This document shows positions 48,367 to 57,893 of a stretch of DNA of 64,000 bases, piece after piece. Every line of letters starts with the position of its first letter. The stretch's first letter is position 1. Both the position numbers and the translations under genes were made by a program. The notes under the pieces are model-generated. The model made no database searches. It was not told where the DNA came from and was given only the letters and a program-made list of their open reading frames with translations. The stretch is from DATMNI01 sp035570275 (lineage in GTDB: Bacteria; Acidobacteriota; Terriglobia; Bryobacterales; Bryobacteraceae): contig DATMNI010000297.1 in assembly GCA_035570275.1 (NCBI GenBank), forward strand, positions 1 to 64,000, in the 5' to 3' direction.

Positions 48367-50766
48367 CTAACCCAGCCTACTCTCAATCTCCTTCACCAAC
48401 TCCTCCTCGCCCTCGATCCGCATCCGCACTTTTAGCCAATAGATCCTCGAAGGCGCCACCAGTTCGTCGCAGCCGTCGCACAGATTCACCGAATCCTTTT
48501 CGGTGGTCACCAGCGCCGTAGCGCCCTGCTTCCGCAACTGGTACGCCAGGCATCGCAATTCCCGCGCCCGGTAGCGGTGGTGGTCCTCGAATTCCACCGA
48601 TCCTGCTACCGGCACGCCCATGCGCTGCAACGTGCGCAGAAACGATTGCGGATTCCCCAGCCCGCAAAACACGCCGGCGCGTCCGAATGGCGCCTGCGCC
48701 GGGTCGAACCGCGCGCCGGTCTTATGTTCCACCCAGGCTTCCGGCTCCATCGAGGCGCGAAACACCGGCATATGCGGCTTCGAGCGCCGCACCGCGCGCT
48801 CGATGGCCGGCGGCAGGTCCGAAACGTCGCTGCGAGTGATCAGCACTACATCGGCTCGCGCCAGCCCGGCCACCGGTTCGCGCAGGCGCCCGGCCGGGAA
48901 GACGTCGCCTCCGCCAAAGGGATTCAGCGCGTCGATCAGCACGATGTCCAGGTTCCGCGCCAGCTTGCGATGCTGGAATCCATCGTCCAGCAGCATCACA
49001 TCGGGGTGGAATTCTTTGATCAGCAGCCGCCCGGTTTGGAAGCGGTCGGCGCCGATGCCCACGGGCGCGAGGCCGGAGCGGATGAAGATTTGCGGCTCGT
49101 CGCCCGATGTTTCCGTCCGGGTACGCGCGCCCGGCGCCACGGCCATGTGGCCAATCGGCGAACTGCGCCCGTAACCGCGAGTCAGGATCCCCGGCCGGTG
49201 CCCGTTCCGTCTTAACACTTCGGCCACTCGCAGTACGCAGGGAGTTTTGCCGGTTCCGCCCATGGTCAGATTCCCGATGCTGATCACCGGCACATCCAGC
49301 TTTCGCTGTTGCGCCGAATTGCGAGCCAGCTTTCGCCGCCCGCCCCATTCCCAGACGCGCGCCAGCGCCCACAGGATGGCGAACCGCGGCATGGCCTGCC
49401 GGTGCCGCGGCGGCGTCAGAAGTTCGCGAATCTCGCTTACCGCGCGCACCGTGGCTCCGCGCCTCGCTTCCGCGCAGGCAAGCGCGCGGCGCCCGATCTC
49501 GCCCGCCGCCTCCGGGTCATCCAGCAACCGGCCCACCGCGCTCGCCAGTTCCGCCGCGCCGCCGACCGGAACGGCAGCCCCGGCTAACTCGAACTCGGCG
49601 GCAATGGCCTGGAAGTTCTCCATGTGCGGCCCCACGATCACCGCCTTTCCGAACCGCGCCGGCTCCAGAATGTTGTGGCCCCCGCGATGCGCCAGCGTTC
49701 CCCCCATGAACACCACATCCGCCGCGCCGAACAGGCCGCTCAATTCACCGATGGTGTCCAGCAGAAGCAGGCGGTGCTCCCGGCTGTCCTGGTTCAAATC
49801 CGGCTGGTTCAAATCCGGCTGGTTCAACCCCGAAAGGCTCAATGCCGAACGGCGCATAAACGGCAAGCCGGCTGCCTCCAGTTTTCCGGCAACCACAGCA
49901 AACCGCTCCGGCTTCCGCGGCGCCAGAATCAACACCAGGCCGCGATGCCCGGCGGCCAACTCGCGAAAGGCCGCAATCACCGCGTCATCTTCGTCCACGT
50001 CGCCCGCCGCCGCCGGCCCCATGGTGCTGGCCGCGATCCACACCTTGCCAGGCTTTAGGCGCGCCAGGAACTGCATCGCGGGCGACCCTGCATCGGCCGC
50101 CTGAGCCTCGAAGTCGTACTTCAGGTTGCCGGCAGCCTGCACGCGCTCCGCCGGCGCTCCCAATGACACGAACCGCTGCGCCATCTCGCCGGTCTGCGCC
50201 AGCGTCGCGTCCACCGCGGGCAGCACCGCCGCGAAGAACCAGCGGAACCGCCTGTACCGGGTGATCGCCCCATCGGAAATGCGGCCGTTGACGATCGCCA
50301 GGCCCGCCGATGTCCGCTTGACCTCCCGGAACAGGTTCGGCCAGATCTCGGTTTCGGCCACCACCACCATCGCGGGTTGAAGGGAGCGCAGCACCCGCCT
50401 CACCGCGAAAACATAGTCCACCGGAGCGTAGAAAACTCCGCTGGCCATGCCTTTCATTTTCTCCACGGCCATGGCCCGGCCGGCCAGTGTGGAGGTGGAA
50501 ACGAAGACGGCGCTGTGTGGGAACTCCTGGCGCAACCGGCGCACCAGTTCCTCGCACGCCAGCACCTCGCCTACCGAAACTGCATGCAACCAGATTGCCC
50601 CGGGACCGGTCTGTCTAAAGGAGAGCGGGAGAAATCCCAGGCGCTGCGGCACCGACTGCCAGTAACCCCGGTTTCGCAGGCCGCGCCAAAGGAAATACAA
50701 TAAGAGAACAGGCAGCCCGAACGCCTGAATTGTCCGGTAGAGAAAATAGATGCCTTTTGTTTTCAA
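48367..50766 (-). CDS. waaA-lpxK: Fusion of Kdo transferase (WaaA/KdtA) and tetraacyldisaccharide 4'-kinase (LpxK)
   Basis: About 799 residues in one uninterrupted frame. Residues 1-430 are WaaA: IYFLYRTIQAFGLPVLLLYF membrane anchor, IWLHAVSVGEVLACEELV, AETEIWPNLFRE, and MGGTLAHRGGHNILEPA. From about 450 LpxK begins: VPVISIGNLTMGGTGKTP (Walker A), GILTRGYGR, DVMLLDDGFQHRKL and TTEKDSVNL. Both act in consecutive late steps of lipid A-Kdo synthesis at the inner membrane (LpxK phosphorylates the 4' position, WaaA adds Kdo). No ATG precedes IYFLYR in a suitable place; TTG 50766 is the best start and overlaps the divergent gene by 17 bases. Residues DLNQPDLNQ come from a 15 bp tandem repeat in the WaaA half. 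Confidence 0.9.
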   Translation of the reverse strand: MKTKGIYFLYRTIQAFGLPVLLLYFLWRGLRNRGYWQSVPQRLGFLPLSFRQTGPGAIWLHAVSVGEVLACEELVRRLRQEFPHSAVFVSTSTLAGRAMAVEKMKGMASGVFYAPVDYVFAVRRVLRSLQPAMVVVAETEIWPNLFREVKRTSAGLAIVNGRISDGAITRYRRFRWFFAAVLPAVDATLAQTGEMAQRFVSLGAPAERVQAAGNLKYDFEAQAADAGSPAMQFLARLKPGKVWIAASTMGPAAAGDVDEDDAVIAAFRELAAGHRGLVLILAPRKPERFAVVAGKLEAAGLPFMRRSALSLSGLNQPDLNQPDLNQDSREHRLLLLDTIGELSGLFGAADVVFMGGTLAHRGGHNILEPARFGKAVIVGPHMENFQAIAAEFELAGAAVPVGGAAELASAVGRLLDDPEAAGEIGRRALACAEARRGATVRAVSEIRELLTPPRHRQAMPRFAILWALARVWEWGGRRKLARNSAQQRKLDVPVISIGNLTMGGTGKTPCVLRVAEVLRRNGHRPGILTRGYGRSSPIGHMAVAPGARTRTETSGDEPQIFIRSGLAPVGIGADRFQTGRLLIKEFHPDVMLLDDGFQHRKLARNLDIVLIDALNPFGGGDVFPAGRLREPVAGLARADVVLITRSDVSDLPPAIERAVRRSKPHMPVFRASMEPEAWVEHKTGARFDPAQAPFGRAGVFCGLGNPQSFLRTLQRMGVPVAGSVEFEDHHRYRARELRCLAYQLRKQGATALVTTEKDSVNLCDGCDELVAPSRIYWLKVRMRIEGEEELVKEIESRLG
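49791..49831. repeat. 15 bp tandem repeat inside waaA half
   Basis: GGTTCAAATCCGGCT at 49791 and 49806, then a partial third unit; encodes repeated NQPDL on the minus strand in a loop of the first domain. Confidence 0.85.
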
Positions 50767-51349
50767 ACGTTTGGCTCTTCTCTTGAGTATATCCGCAGCG
50801 TTCGCCGCGGACAAGGAGCCGCCTCCGTTCAAGCCCGCGCCGGCCGCCAGCTTTGCCAATCGCCAGTCCAACGCTCAAGTCACCATAGGGGTCGATCCAT
50901 ACGTGACTGATGACAAGGTCAAAGCGGCGTTCGGCAAGTTGAGCCCTTACCAATATGGCATTCTGCCGGTGCTGGTGGTCATTCAGAACGATAGCGACAA
51001 GACCATCAAACTGGATCGCATCAAGGTGGAATACGTCGGCCCGGGCCACGACCGCGTCGACGCCACTCCCGCCCGCGAAGTGCGCTATCTGCGCCCTCCC
51101 AGCCAGCCCAATATGATCCCCGGTCCGGCTGGAAAAGTGAAAGTCCTCAAGACCAAGAAGAATCCGCTGGATGAGTGGGAAATCGAAGGCCGGGCCTTCA
51201 CTGCCGCCATGCTTCCGCCCGGACAGAGCGCCAGCGGCTTCTTCTATTTCCAGGCGGACCTTCGCCACGGCTCCACCATATACTTGAGCGGCTTAACCGA
51301 AGCCGGCACCGGCAAGGAACTTTTTTACTTCGAGATTCCTTTGCAGTAA
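50750..51349 (+). CDS. Secreted hypothetical protein
   Basis: 199 residues. The signal peptide FKRLALLLSISAAFAAD is clear. The mature part has beta-strand character (VTIGVDPYVTDDKVKAAFG, LPVLVVIQNDSDKTIKLDRI, GFFYFQADLRHGSTIYLSGL). It belongs to a type often seen in Acidobacteria but I cannot name a family. Its first 17 bases overlap the 5' end of the divergent waaA-lpxK gene. Confidence 0.75.
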   Translation: MPFVFKRLALLLSISAAFAADKEPPPFKPAPAASFANRQSNAQVTIGVDPYVTDDKVKAAFGKLSPYQYGILPVLVVIQNDSDKTIKLDRIKVEYVGPGHDRVDATPAREVRYLRPPSQPNMIPGPAGKVKVLKTKKNPLDEWEIEGRAFTAAMLPPGQSASGFFYFQADLRHGSTIYLSGLTEAGTGKELFYFEIPLQ

Positions 51350-51520
51350 TCCGGCCGAAACGAGCCCGCCCGGAAAGCCAGTCACAAGAAATTTCAAAAA
51401 ACTCGATAAAGCTAAACTGGCATTAGTTCAGTGGCTTACGGCGTGCTGCCCCCGTCCCGACCCCGGTAATTCCGCTTGACCACCGGCTAGAATGTGGTCG
51501 GCAGGAAAGTTCCGTTGACA

Positions 51521-51545
51521 ACCGCGCCCGTCCGGCGCGGTTTTT
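51521..51545 (+). terminator. Rho-independent terminator-like hairpin in a leader region
   Basis: ACCGCGCC-CGTCC-GGCGCGGT, an 8 bp GC-rich stem with 5 nt loop, followed by TTTTTG and TTTTT. It lies only 18 bases before the start codon of the collagen-like gene. So it either ends transcription of the upstream gene very late or acts as an attenuator within the leader of the downstream gene. Confidence 0.7.
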
Positions 51546-51562
51546 GTTTTTCCGGAGGTAAG

Positions 51563-53581
51563 ATGATCTCGCGTTCGCTTTTCGCTGCACTGGCGCTGGC
51601 TTCCACTGCGCTGGCCAGTCCGCCGCTGACCACTATTCAGGACGTTCTATACAAGGCCGACGGCACTCGTTTCGCCGGTACTTTAACCATCAGTTGGACC
51701 AGTTTCGAAGCCATCGACCAGTCGGCAATCACTACCCAGGTCACCACCGTCACCGTTACTGACGGGAACCTTCGGGTACAATTGGTCCCCACCACCACTG
51801 CGGTCCCCCCGGCCAACTACACGGTGAAATACAACAGCGACGGACGCATCCAGTTCGGCGAGACCTGGGCCGTGCCGTCCAGTGTCACGCCGCTGCGCAT
51901 CCGCGATGTGCGCATAGCGTCCAGCCAAACCGGCGCCGTGAGCGCGGATACCGTCGCGGCCACGGTTCAGGAATCCGACGTGGCCGGCCTGGTCTCCGAC
52001 CTCGGCGCGCGCCCGCTCAAAGGCCCCGGCTATGCCGCCGGCCGCGTGGCCGTGGTGAACCCCGCCGGATCGCTCGAAACCGTGACCGGCAGCCCGTCCG
52101 ACTGCGTCCGGGTGGACGGTTCTTCCGGGCCCTGCGGCGATGCCGGTGGGCTGCCTTCCTTCGTGGATGGCGATTCGCTTTCCGGCATCATGGATGGCTC
52201 CAACACCACCTTCACGCTCTCGGCCTTTCCCAACCCGGCTTCCAGTCTGGCGGTCTACCGAAACGGTGTGCTGCAGTCCTCGGTCCGGGACTACAACGTC
52301 ACCGGCAATGCAGTTCAATTCGTCGCCGCCGCGGCGCCGCAACCTGGCGATACGCTGCTGGCCAGCTTTCGCCTCACCGGAGCCGATGGTGCCTCGGCGC
52401 CACCGGGCCTCGTCTCTCCTCAGCAGATCAACCCTGCAGGTCTGACAGCGGGGCAGACGTGGGTGTGGGACGGCAATTCATATGTGCCGGGCGCTGCGGG
52501 TGGTGCTGGAGGGGCAGGCACTATCGGAGCGACGGGACCAGCGGGGACGGCGGGAGCTACTGGGGTTGCAGGTCCATTGGGACCGGCCGGTGCCACGGGC
52601 CCTGCGGGGGCTGCAGGACCTGCGGGCGCAACGGGAGTTTCCGGAGTGGCGGGTGCTACCGGACCAGTGGGAGTTCCCGGCACTGCGGGGGCCGTGGGCC
52701 CCACCGGAGTAGCAGGACCAGCAGGAGCAACCGGTGCGGCGGGTGCTGCCGGGATCGCGGGGCCGGCCGGCGCAACCGGCGCGGCAGGGATAGCGGGTCC
52801 AACCGGGCCATCCGGCGCGGCCGGCCCAACCCTGACGGTGTTCGGCCGCCTGGGCACTGTCGTGGCGGTGTCCGGCGACTACAGCGCGGCTCAAGTCGCC
52901 AATGCAGCCGACAAGACGGCAGCCAACTCCTATACGGCAGGCGCGAAGCAGGGTTTCCAGTCTTCGGCAACCACGGCTGGCATCAACTTCGGCGGCGTGT
53001 CGGCAGACCCGTCCGTGCTATCCGAGGGCGATGTCTGGTACCGCACGGACACCCACGCTCTGCGGCAATATCAGAACGCGGTGGCGGTAACGGTTGGCGG
53101 CGCGGCGGGCGGCTGCCCATCCACTCCGTTCTCCACTCTCATTACCGGCGCCACCACGAGCAACGGAAGCCTGGGCTGCGGGCTGACCTACGCCTCCACG
53201 GTCCATACGGATTTCACCGCAGCGGCGACCACTCAGCGCGTCAAGATTGGCACCGCCGCCAGTTTGTTTTCCGCTGCCGGTATCCGGCTTGAGGAAACCA
53301 CCACCTTGGTTAGCGGCATTGGCACCATTACGGCGATGCAGGCGTGCGTGGGATCTGCGACGGCGGTTTGCTTGTTCACGCCGGGTGGGTTGGCACTGTT
53401 CGGGTCAACCGGACAATTTCTGACCTTCCCCGGACCCTTCTCGGCAGCGGCTACAGACCTGGCGACTCAGGACATTTACTTGACTTTGTCGGTGACTAAC
53501 GTGACGCCAGGCAATCTATCCACCATGACAGGAGTGGTCGGTAAAGTCACGGTTCGTATCTGGGGCGGGGTGGCACAATGA
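51563..53581 (+). CDS. Secreted collagen-like repeat protein
   Basis: 672 residues from ATG 51563 (GGAGGTAAG before it). Signal FAALALASTALAS. The N-terminal 300 residues are beta-rich (a DUF-like fibre-base region with TIQDVLYKADGTRFAGTLTI). Residues about 310-425 are uninterrupted Gly-X-Y triplets with many GATGPAG/GPAGATG units, forming a collagen triple helix. The C-terminal part (GVSADPSVLSEGDVWYRTD) resembles fibre head domains. Bacterial collagens of this build are trimeric surface fibres. The gene overlaps the next one by ATGA, so the two products probably act together. Confidence 0.85.
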   Translation: MISRSLFAALALASTALASPPLTTIQDVLYKADGTRFAGTLTISWTSFEAIDQSAITTQVTTVTVTDGNLRVQLVPTTTAVPPANYTVKYNSDGRIQFGETWAVPSSVTPLRIRDVRIASSQTGAVSADTVAATVQESDVAGLVSDLGARPLKGPGYAAGRVAVVNPAGSLETVTGSPSDCVRVDGSSGPCGDAGGLPSFVDGDSLSGIMDGSNTTFTLSAFPNPASSLAVYRNGVLQSSVRDYNVTGNAVQFVAAAAPQPGDTLLASFRLTGADGASAPPGLVSPQQINPAGLTAGQTWVWDGNSYVPGAAGGAGGAGTIGATGPAGTAGATGVAGPLGPAGATGPAGAAGPAGATGVSGVAGATGPVGVPGTAGAVGPTGVAGPAGATGAAGAAGIAGPAGATGAAGIAGPTGPSGAAGPTLTVFGRLGTVVAVSGDYSAAQVANAADKTAANSYTAGAKQGFQSSATTAGINFGGVSADPSVLSEGDVWYRTDTHALRQYQNAVAVTVGGAAGGCPSTPFSTLITGATTSNGSLGCGLTYASTVHTDFTAAATTQRVKIGTAASLFSAAGIRLEETTTLVSGIGTITAMQACVGSATAVCLFTPGGLALFGSTGQFLTFPGPFSAAATDLATQDIYLTLSVTNVTPGNLSTMTGVVGKVTVRIWGGVAQ

Positions 53582-56500
53582 GAAACCTGCTGATTCTGTC
53601 TCTGCTGGCGCTTCCGGCGTACTCGCAATGCACGGGCTACGGCACTTCGATTGCCGCCACGGTCGAACAGGTCACTGGCACCCTGACCAACGTGGCGGAA
53701 CCGATCTCGATTACTGATACCCGGCTGGCGACGACGGGAAATGGCGGCCTGAGCTTATCCACCGGCAACGACATCTGCATCAGCGATTCCGGCAACACGG
53801 TGGCGTTCCCGCTCCAGAAACGTCCAGGCAGCTATTCAGCTACAACTGGCGCATATGCGGCAACCGTGCTATTCCCCAGTCTGTCCGCGAGTGCTACAAC
53901 GTCTGTGCTGGTCTGGGTTGGCAAAGCGAGTGCGAGCGATCCCAGCACCACGGCAGTCTGGAATTCCAACTACAAACAGGTTTATCAGCTTGGCGAAACA
54001 GGCACGCCGGGAGCGGGAGGCGCGGGCGTGTACCTCGACTCGACCGTGAACGCCATGAACTCTGTAACCGGGACGATCAATCCTACGTCGGTGGCTGGCA
54101 TCGCCGGATTCGGCAACGCCCAATCGTTCAATGGCACTAACCAATTTATCCAGGTGACCAACGCTCTGGCGTCTGGCGCTCCCGGCACAATCCAAGCGTG
54201 GTTCAACGTGGGCACCCATTCAACCTCACCCACCGTCGTTGACAACCGTGCGAATGGGACTGTGGGCTGCGCGATCTACATGGACACCAGCGGCTTTGTT
54301 CACGCCTTCTGCAACAGCGCGGGCTTGGATAAACCAAATGCTGTGAATGTGGCGAATGGTGTTTGGCATCAGGCGGTACTCACGGTTAACACGGGTGGAG
54401 TAGGTGTGACGCTCTACGTGGACGGTACCTTGATTGGCGCTAGCGGCCCGCAAGCATTCGGCGGCTTCTCGGCGGGATCGGACATGATCGGGCGCAACGT
54501 GGTGTCAGGCGGGACATCCTGGTTTCCTGGCAAGGTCCAGGAAGTCCGCATTTCCAGCGTAGTTGAGGGTGCCGCCCAGATCAAAGCCGATTACGACGCC
54601 ATGCACGCGCCCACGTCCTTCTTTGCGCTGAGTTCCTTGACTTGTTCGATCACGACTACCACGCTGCCTGCCGGTACCGTGGGAGTTTCGTACAGCCAGA
54701 CCCTTGCCACTTCCAACTGCACCACGCCAGCTTTCAGCGTGACTGCCGGGGCGCTGCCGACCGGCCTGACGCTCGGGTCCAGCACGGGCACGATTGGAAC
54801 TACCGCAACCGCCTCCTGTAATCCTTGCAACTTCACCGCGCATGTGATCGACAGCGGGGCCAACGGCAACTCTTCACAGGCCCTCTCTATCGTCATGGTG
54901 ACATCCACGCCCGTGATCTCGGCAGTGAGCGCGGCGGGAAATTCGCCATCCAGCCTGCTACTTACCTGGACCACGGATGTGAAATCCACTTCTAATATCA
55001 ATTGCGGAGTTGTCACAGGTGGCCCCTACACCATCGCGGCGGGCGGCTCGGTAACTCCGATCCTCCACACAGCTACCACCGGGCTTGGCCAGGGCGTCCT
55101 TACTCACATCGTGGCGGTGACCGGACTACCGAATCCCAGCACGCCGTACTTCTGTGTTCCACTATCGGGCCAGCCGGGCGGACTGTCCGCAACCGGAGCC
55201 GAAGTCACCGCCAGCACCCTGCCCGCCGTTGTATCTACGCCCATCTCAATCAGCTACGTCTCCCCGGTCACCCGCTACAACGATCAGTTTCCGGCCAACG
55301 GCAGAGCTTGGAACGGCGACACCCACTACTGCTCCTGGGCAGATGACGGGAACAGCTATTGCAACTACGACGACGGCTCAGGCGTCGGCGCAACTCACTC
55401 AGCGCTCGGCTACTCCAAGTGGCCCACGGCGACCGACCTCACCTACACCAACGTTACGGTGGTCAGCGCCAACACGACCTTCGGCACTGAATCACAGGCC
55501 AACAACCCAACCGGGTATGCAGACGGCGGAGTTTGGGGAGGCGGCGTGCCGATTTCGGTGCGCGGGATCATGTACTATCCGTCGTTTCGTGCGGCTGGGG
55601 CTGGAAGCCTCTGTCTCAGTCTCCTGTTGTCCAACGATCACGGTGCAACCACCCAATCGCCAGAGCACAATCTGTCCGGGGCCGGATACACCGGCGTGGC
55701 GAACGGTGATGCGCCGTCACCGGGGAATTGCATGCTAGCCGGAGCTCCCGGCCCGTGGATCTGGTTTATTCAACACTGCCAGGATCACAGCATGAACTGC
55801 ACATGGGTGGCGAACGCGGATGGTTACGTGTACGCCACTGGCTGGGGAAATGGCGGATACGGTGGGACCGCTCCCTTCTATAACCTGATGCGGGTTCGCA
55901 TTGAAGACTTGCTGCTCCAGCTCGGCTCAAAGATTCAATACTACATCGGCACCGGGGCTGGAAGCGACGGCCTGTTTGATGCCGCATGGAGTTTCAGCGC
56001 CACGGGAACCTGCCCCGGTGCGACCTGTGCTTTTCGCTTCCCCATGACTACGATGGGTGCTCAACCCATGATGGTTTTCGTGCCGAATTTCAACCGTTAC
56101 ATGGCGGTGGGCTGGCTCTGGCTTGCGGGGAACGCACAGGGCAACACTTTTGGAAATGCCGCTGCCGCCGTCATCTCGGATGTCGGCCCGTACCCCTGGA
56201 ATGTTTCGACCCAGATTGCCACCATCCCGCGCGACAACACGCACTTGAATTACGGTCCCGCATTCACGCAGTTCCACCTGGAGAGCTACGTCAAACGATC
56301 CACCACGCCGCTGTCGGCATCCATCAAGATCGTCGGAACCGGCTACTTCACGGGCGAGGTTCAGGGCACACCTTCGACTGACGAATACAGCCCGCACATC
56401 TACGAGGTTGGGTTGGTGCCGCGCGCCACGGTTCCGGCGCGGCCGGCTATTGGCAACGGTCGCAATCAGCACATTGCGACCGGCCTGGATCTGTTTTACA

Positions 56501-57243
56501 ACTTCCAGAACTGCTCCAACGCCTTGAGCTTGCCGGACCTTTCGCCGAACGGAATCGGATTGAATCACAAGTACGACGCCGCCACGAACCTAGTCTTGGG
56601 ATCGCCAGTCACCACGCCGAATACGCTCAATCCTGCCGTGTGCGACAACTACGGGATGTGGAATTTCGGCATCTCGTCCGCAGCAAATAAAGTCGCCACC
56701 TGCACCCCGGCCTGCGCGACTCCGATGGCCTATCCGCTGGTGACGCCGTACAACGTGGCCTTGACCGACTTCACAGTGGCCGTGTCCTTCGCGCACTACC
56801 CCGCTGGCAACGGTTCGACGGGTTTAGCGACGGTGAGCGGAGAACTGGTCCTGGACAAGACGGACCTGCAATTGGCCCGCAGCAGCACGACGGCGAATAG
56901 TTGGACGCTGAAAGTAGGGGCAACCACATCATCGCCGTTCAGCCTGACAACGGACGTGGCGGCTGGCGGCGCCACCTGGCCGGCGCTGTTCATCCGGCGC
57001 GTCGGCGGCACGGTCAATGTTTATTCGTCAGCCGGCATTGGCGCGACAGCCCCGTTCACCACACTGGCTACGATCAGCGATGGTACCGCGCTCAGCACCA
57101 ACGCGCTGAATATCGGCACGACATTTCGGGGCACAATGAGCGAGCTGCTGGTGTGGAATCGCGGGCTGACGGATTCCGAGATCGCACGGGAGGCTGGGGC
57201 GATTCGGTACGACATGGCGCTTCGGGGACTGGTGATTCCTTGA
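53578..57243 (+). CDS. Large secreted protein with LamG and Ig-like domains
   Basis: 1221 residues. Signal NLLILSLLALPAYSQC. Order: a DUF2341-like strand set (ICISDSGNTVAFPLQKRPG), a concanavalin-like LamG domain (about 145-330; SFNGTNQFIQVTNA, WHQAVLTVNTGGVGVTLYVDG), a putative-Ig motif (LPAGTVGVSYSQTLAT ... GALPTGLTLGSSTG), a fibronectin-like region, a long middle domain with repeated Trp/Tyr motifs that could be a lectin or glycoside-binding fold, and a second LamG at the C-terminus (TLKVGATTSSPFSLTTD). No catalytic motif seen. Its AT content and codon use are higher than those of the housekeeping genes. Confidence 0.75.
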   Translation: MRNLLILSLLALPAYSQCTGYGTSIAATVEQVTGTLTNVAEPISITDTRLATTGNGGLSLSTGNDICISDSGNTVAFPLQKRPGSYSATTGAYAATVLFPSLSASATTSVLVWVGKASASDPSTTAVWNSNYKQVYQLGETGTPGAGGAGVYLDSTVNAMNSVTGTINPTSVAGIAGFGNAQSFNGTNQFIQVTNALASGAPGTIQAWFNVGTHSTSPTVVDNRANGTVGCAIYMDTSGFVHAFCNSAGLDKPNAVNVANGVWHQAVLTVNTGGVGVTLYVDGTLIGASGPQAFGGFSAGSDMIGRNVVSGGTSWFPGKVQEVRISSVVEGAAQIKADYDAMHAPTSFFALSSLTCSITTTTLPAGTVGVSYSQTLATSNCTTPAFSVTAGALPTGLTLGSSTGTIGTTATASCNPCNFTAHVIDSGANGNSSQALSIVMVTSTPVISAVSAAGNSPSSLLLTWTTDVKSTSNINCGVVTGGPYTIAAGGSVTPILHTATTGLGQGVLTHIVAVTGLPNPSTPYFCVPLSGQPGGLSATGAEVTASTLPAVVSTPISISYVSPVTRYNDQFPANGRAWNGDTHYCSWADDGNSYCNYDDGSGVGATHSALGYSKWPTATDLTYTNVTVVSANTTFGTESQANNPTGYADGGVWGGGVPISVRGIMYYPSFRAAGAGSLCLSLLLSNDHGATTQSPEHNLSGAGYTGVANGDAPSPGNCMLAGAPGPWIWFIQHCQDHSMNCTWVANADGYVYATGWGNGGYGGTAPFYNLMRVRIEDLLLQLGSKIQYYIGTGAGSDGLFDAAWSFSATGTCPGATCAFRFPMTTMGAQPMMVFVPNFNRYMAVGWLWLAGNAQGNTFGNAAAAVISDVGPYPWNVSTQIATIPRDNTHLNYGPAFTQFHLESYVKRSTTPLSASIKIVGTGYFTGEVQGTPSTDEYSPHIYEVGLVPRATVPARPAIGNGRNQHIATGLDLFYNFQNCSNALSLPDLSPNGIGLNHKYDAATNLVLGSPVTTPNTLNPAVCDNYGMWNFGISSAANKVATCTPACATPMAYPLVTPYNVALTDFTVAVSFAHYPAGNGSTGLATVSGELVLDKTDLQLARSSTTANSWTLKVGATTSSPFSLTTDVAAGGATWPALFIRRVGGTVNVYSSAGIGATAPFTTLATISDGTALSTNALNIGTTFRGTMSELLVWNRGLTDSEIAREAGAIRYDMALRGLVIP

Positions 57244-57357
57244 GGACGCAGTCGGTGCTCGCCCCAGTCCACAAGAAGCAGCTTCTGACGTATCTCAGGC
57301 TCGCCGGCTGATTTCACATCAGATCTGCGAACATTCGAGTCGGCAGCTACCCCGCCG

Positions 57358-57885
57358 CTACCCCCGCCGCCGGCTCCGCCAGGTCAGAAACCCGATCAGC
57401 GTCTTACCGTCGTCAATCTTTCCCGATTCAATCATTTCAGCCAGTTCCTTTTTGGTGAACCAGCGCGCCTCGATCTGTTCATCGTCCATGGGGGTGGCTT
57501 CGCCGCCAGTCAAATCCTCGGCCAGGAAGATGGTCATTCGCTCCTGTACGAAACCAGGGCTGGCGAAGTAGCTGGCCAGCCTGGTCCATTGCCGCGCCCG
57601 ATAGCCGGTTTCTTCTTTCAACTCGCGCCGGGCAGCCTGAAGCGGTTTTTCGCCGGGATCGAGACGCCCGGCCGGCAACTCCCACAGATACTTTTCCGCC
57701 GGCAGGCGATACTGCCTGACTAACAGCACGCGCTTCTTCCGGTCCACCGCCATGATGACGGCCGAGCCAATGTGGCGCACCACCGAGCGTTTGATGTGGA
57801 AACCGGTCTTCGGGTCGACGGCCTCGTCCTCGGTCACCCGGAACAAGCCGCAATTGTAGACTTCTTTGGAAGATGTGATTTTCAT
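57358..57885 (-). CDS. Nudix hydrolase, ADP-ribose pyrophosphatase type
   Basis: 175 residues from ATG 57885. The Nudix box is exact, GRLDPGEKPLQAARRELKEETG (G-x5-E-x7-REx2EExG). The preceding VRQYRLPAEKYLWELPAG is typical of ADP-sugar pyrophosphatases (NudF/ADPRase). It hydrolyses ADP-ribose to AMP and ribose-5-phosphate with Mg2+. It follows polX by eight bases and is probably its operon partner. Confidence 0.92.
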   Translation of the reverse strand: MKITSSKEVYNCGLFRVTEDEAVDPKTGFHIKRSVVRHIGSAVIMAVDRKKRVLLVRQYRLPAEKYLWELPAGRLDPGEKPLQAARRELKEETGYRARQWTRLASYFASPGFVQERMTIFLAEDLTGGEATPMDDEQIEARWFTKKELAEMIESGKIDDGKTLIGFLTWRSRRRG

Positions 57886-57893
57886 TTTTTCGC

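Noticed and set aside
51563..57243. Prophage tail-fibre module
   Set aside because: Both proteins have Sec signal peptides and no tail, capsid or lysis genes are near; surface proteins are more likely.
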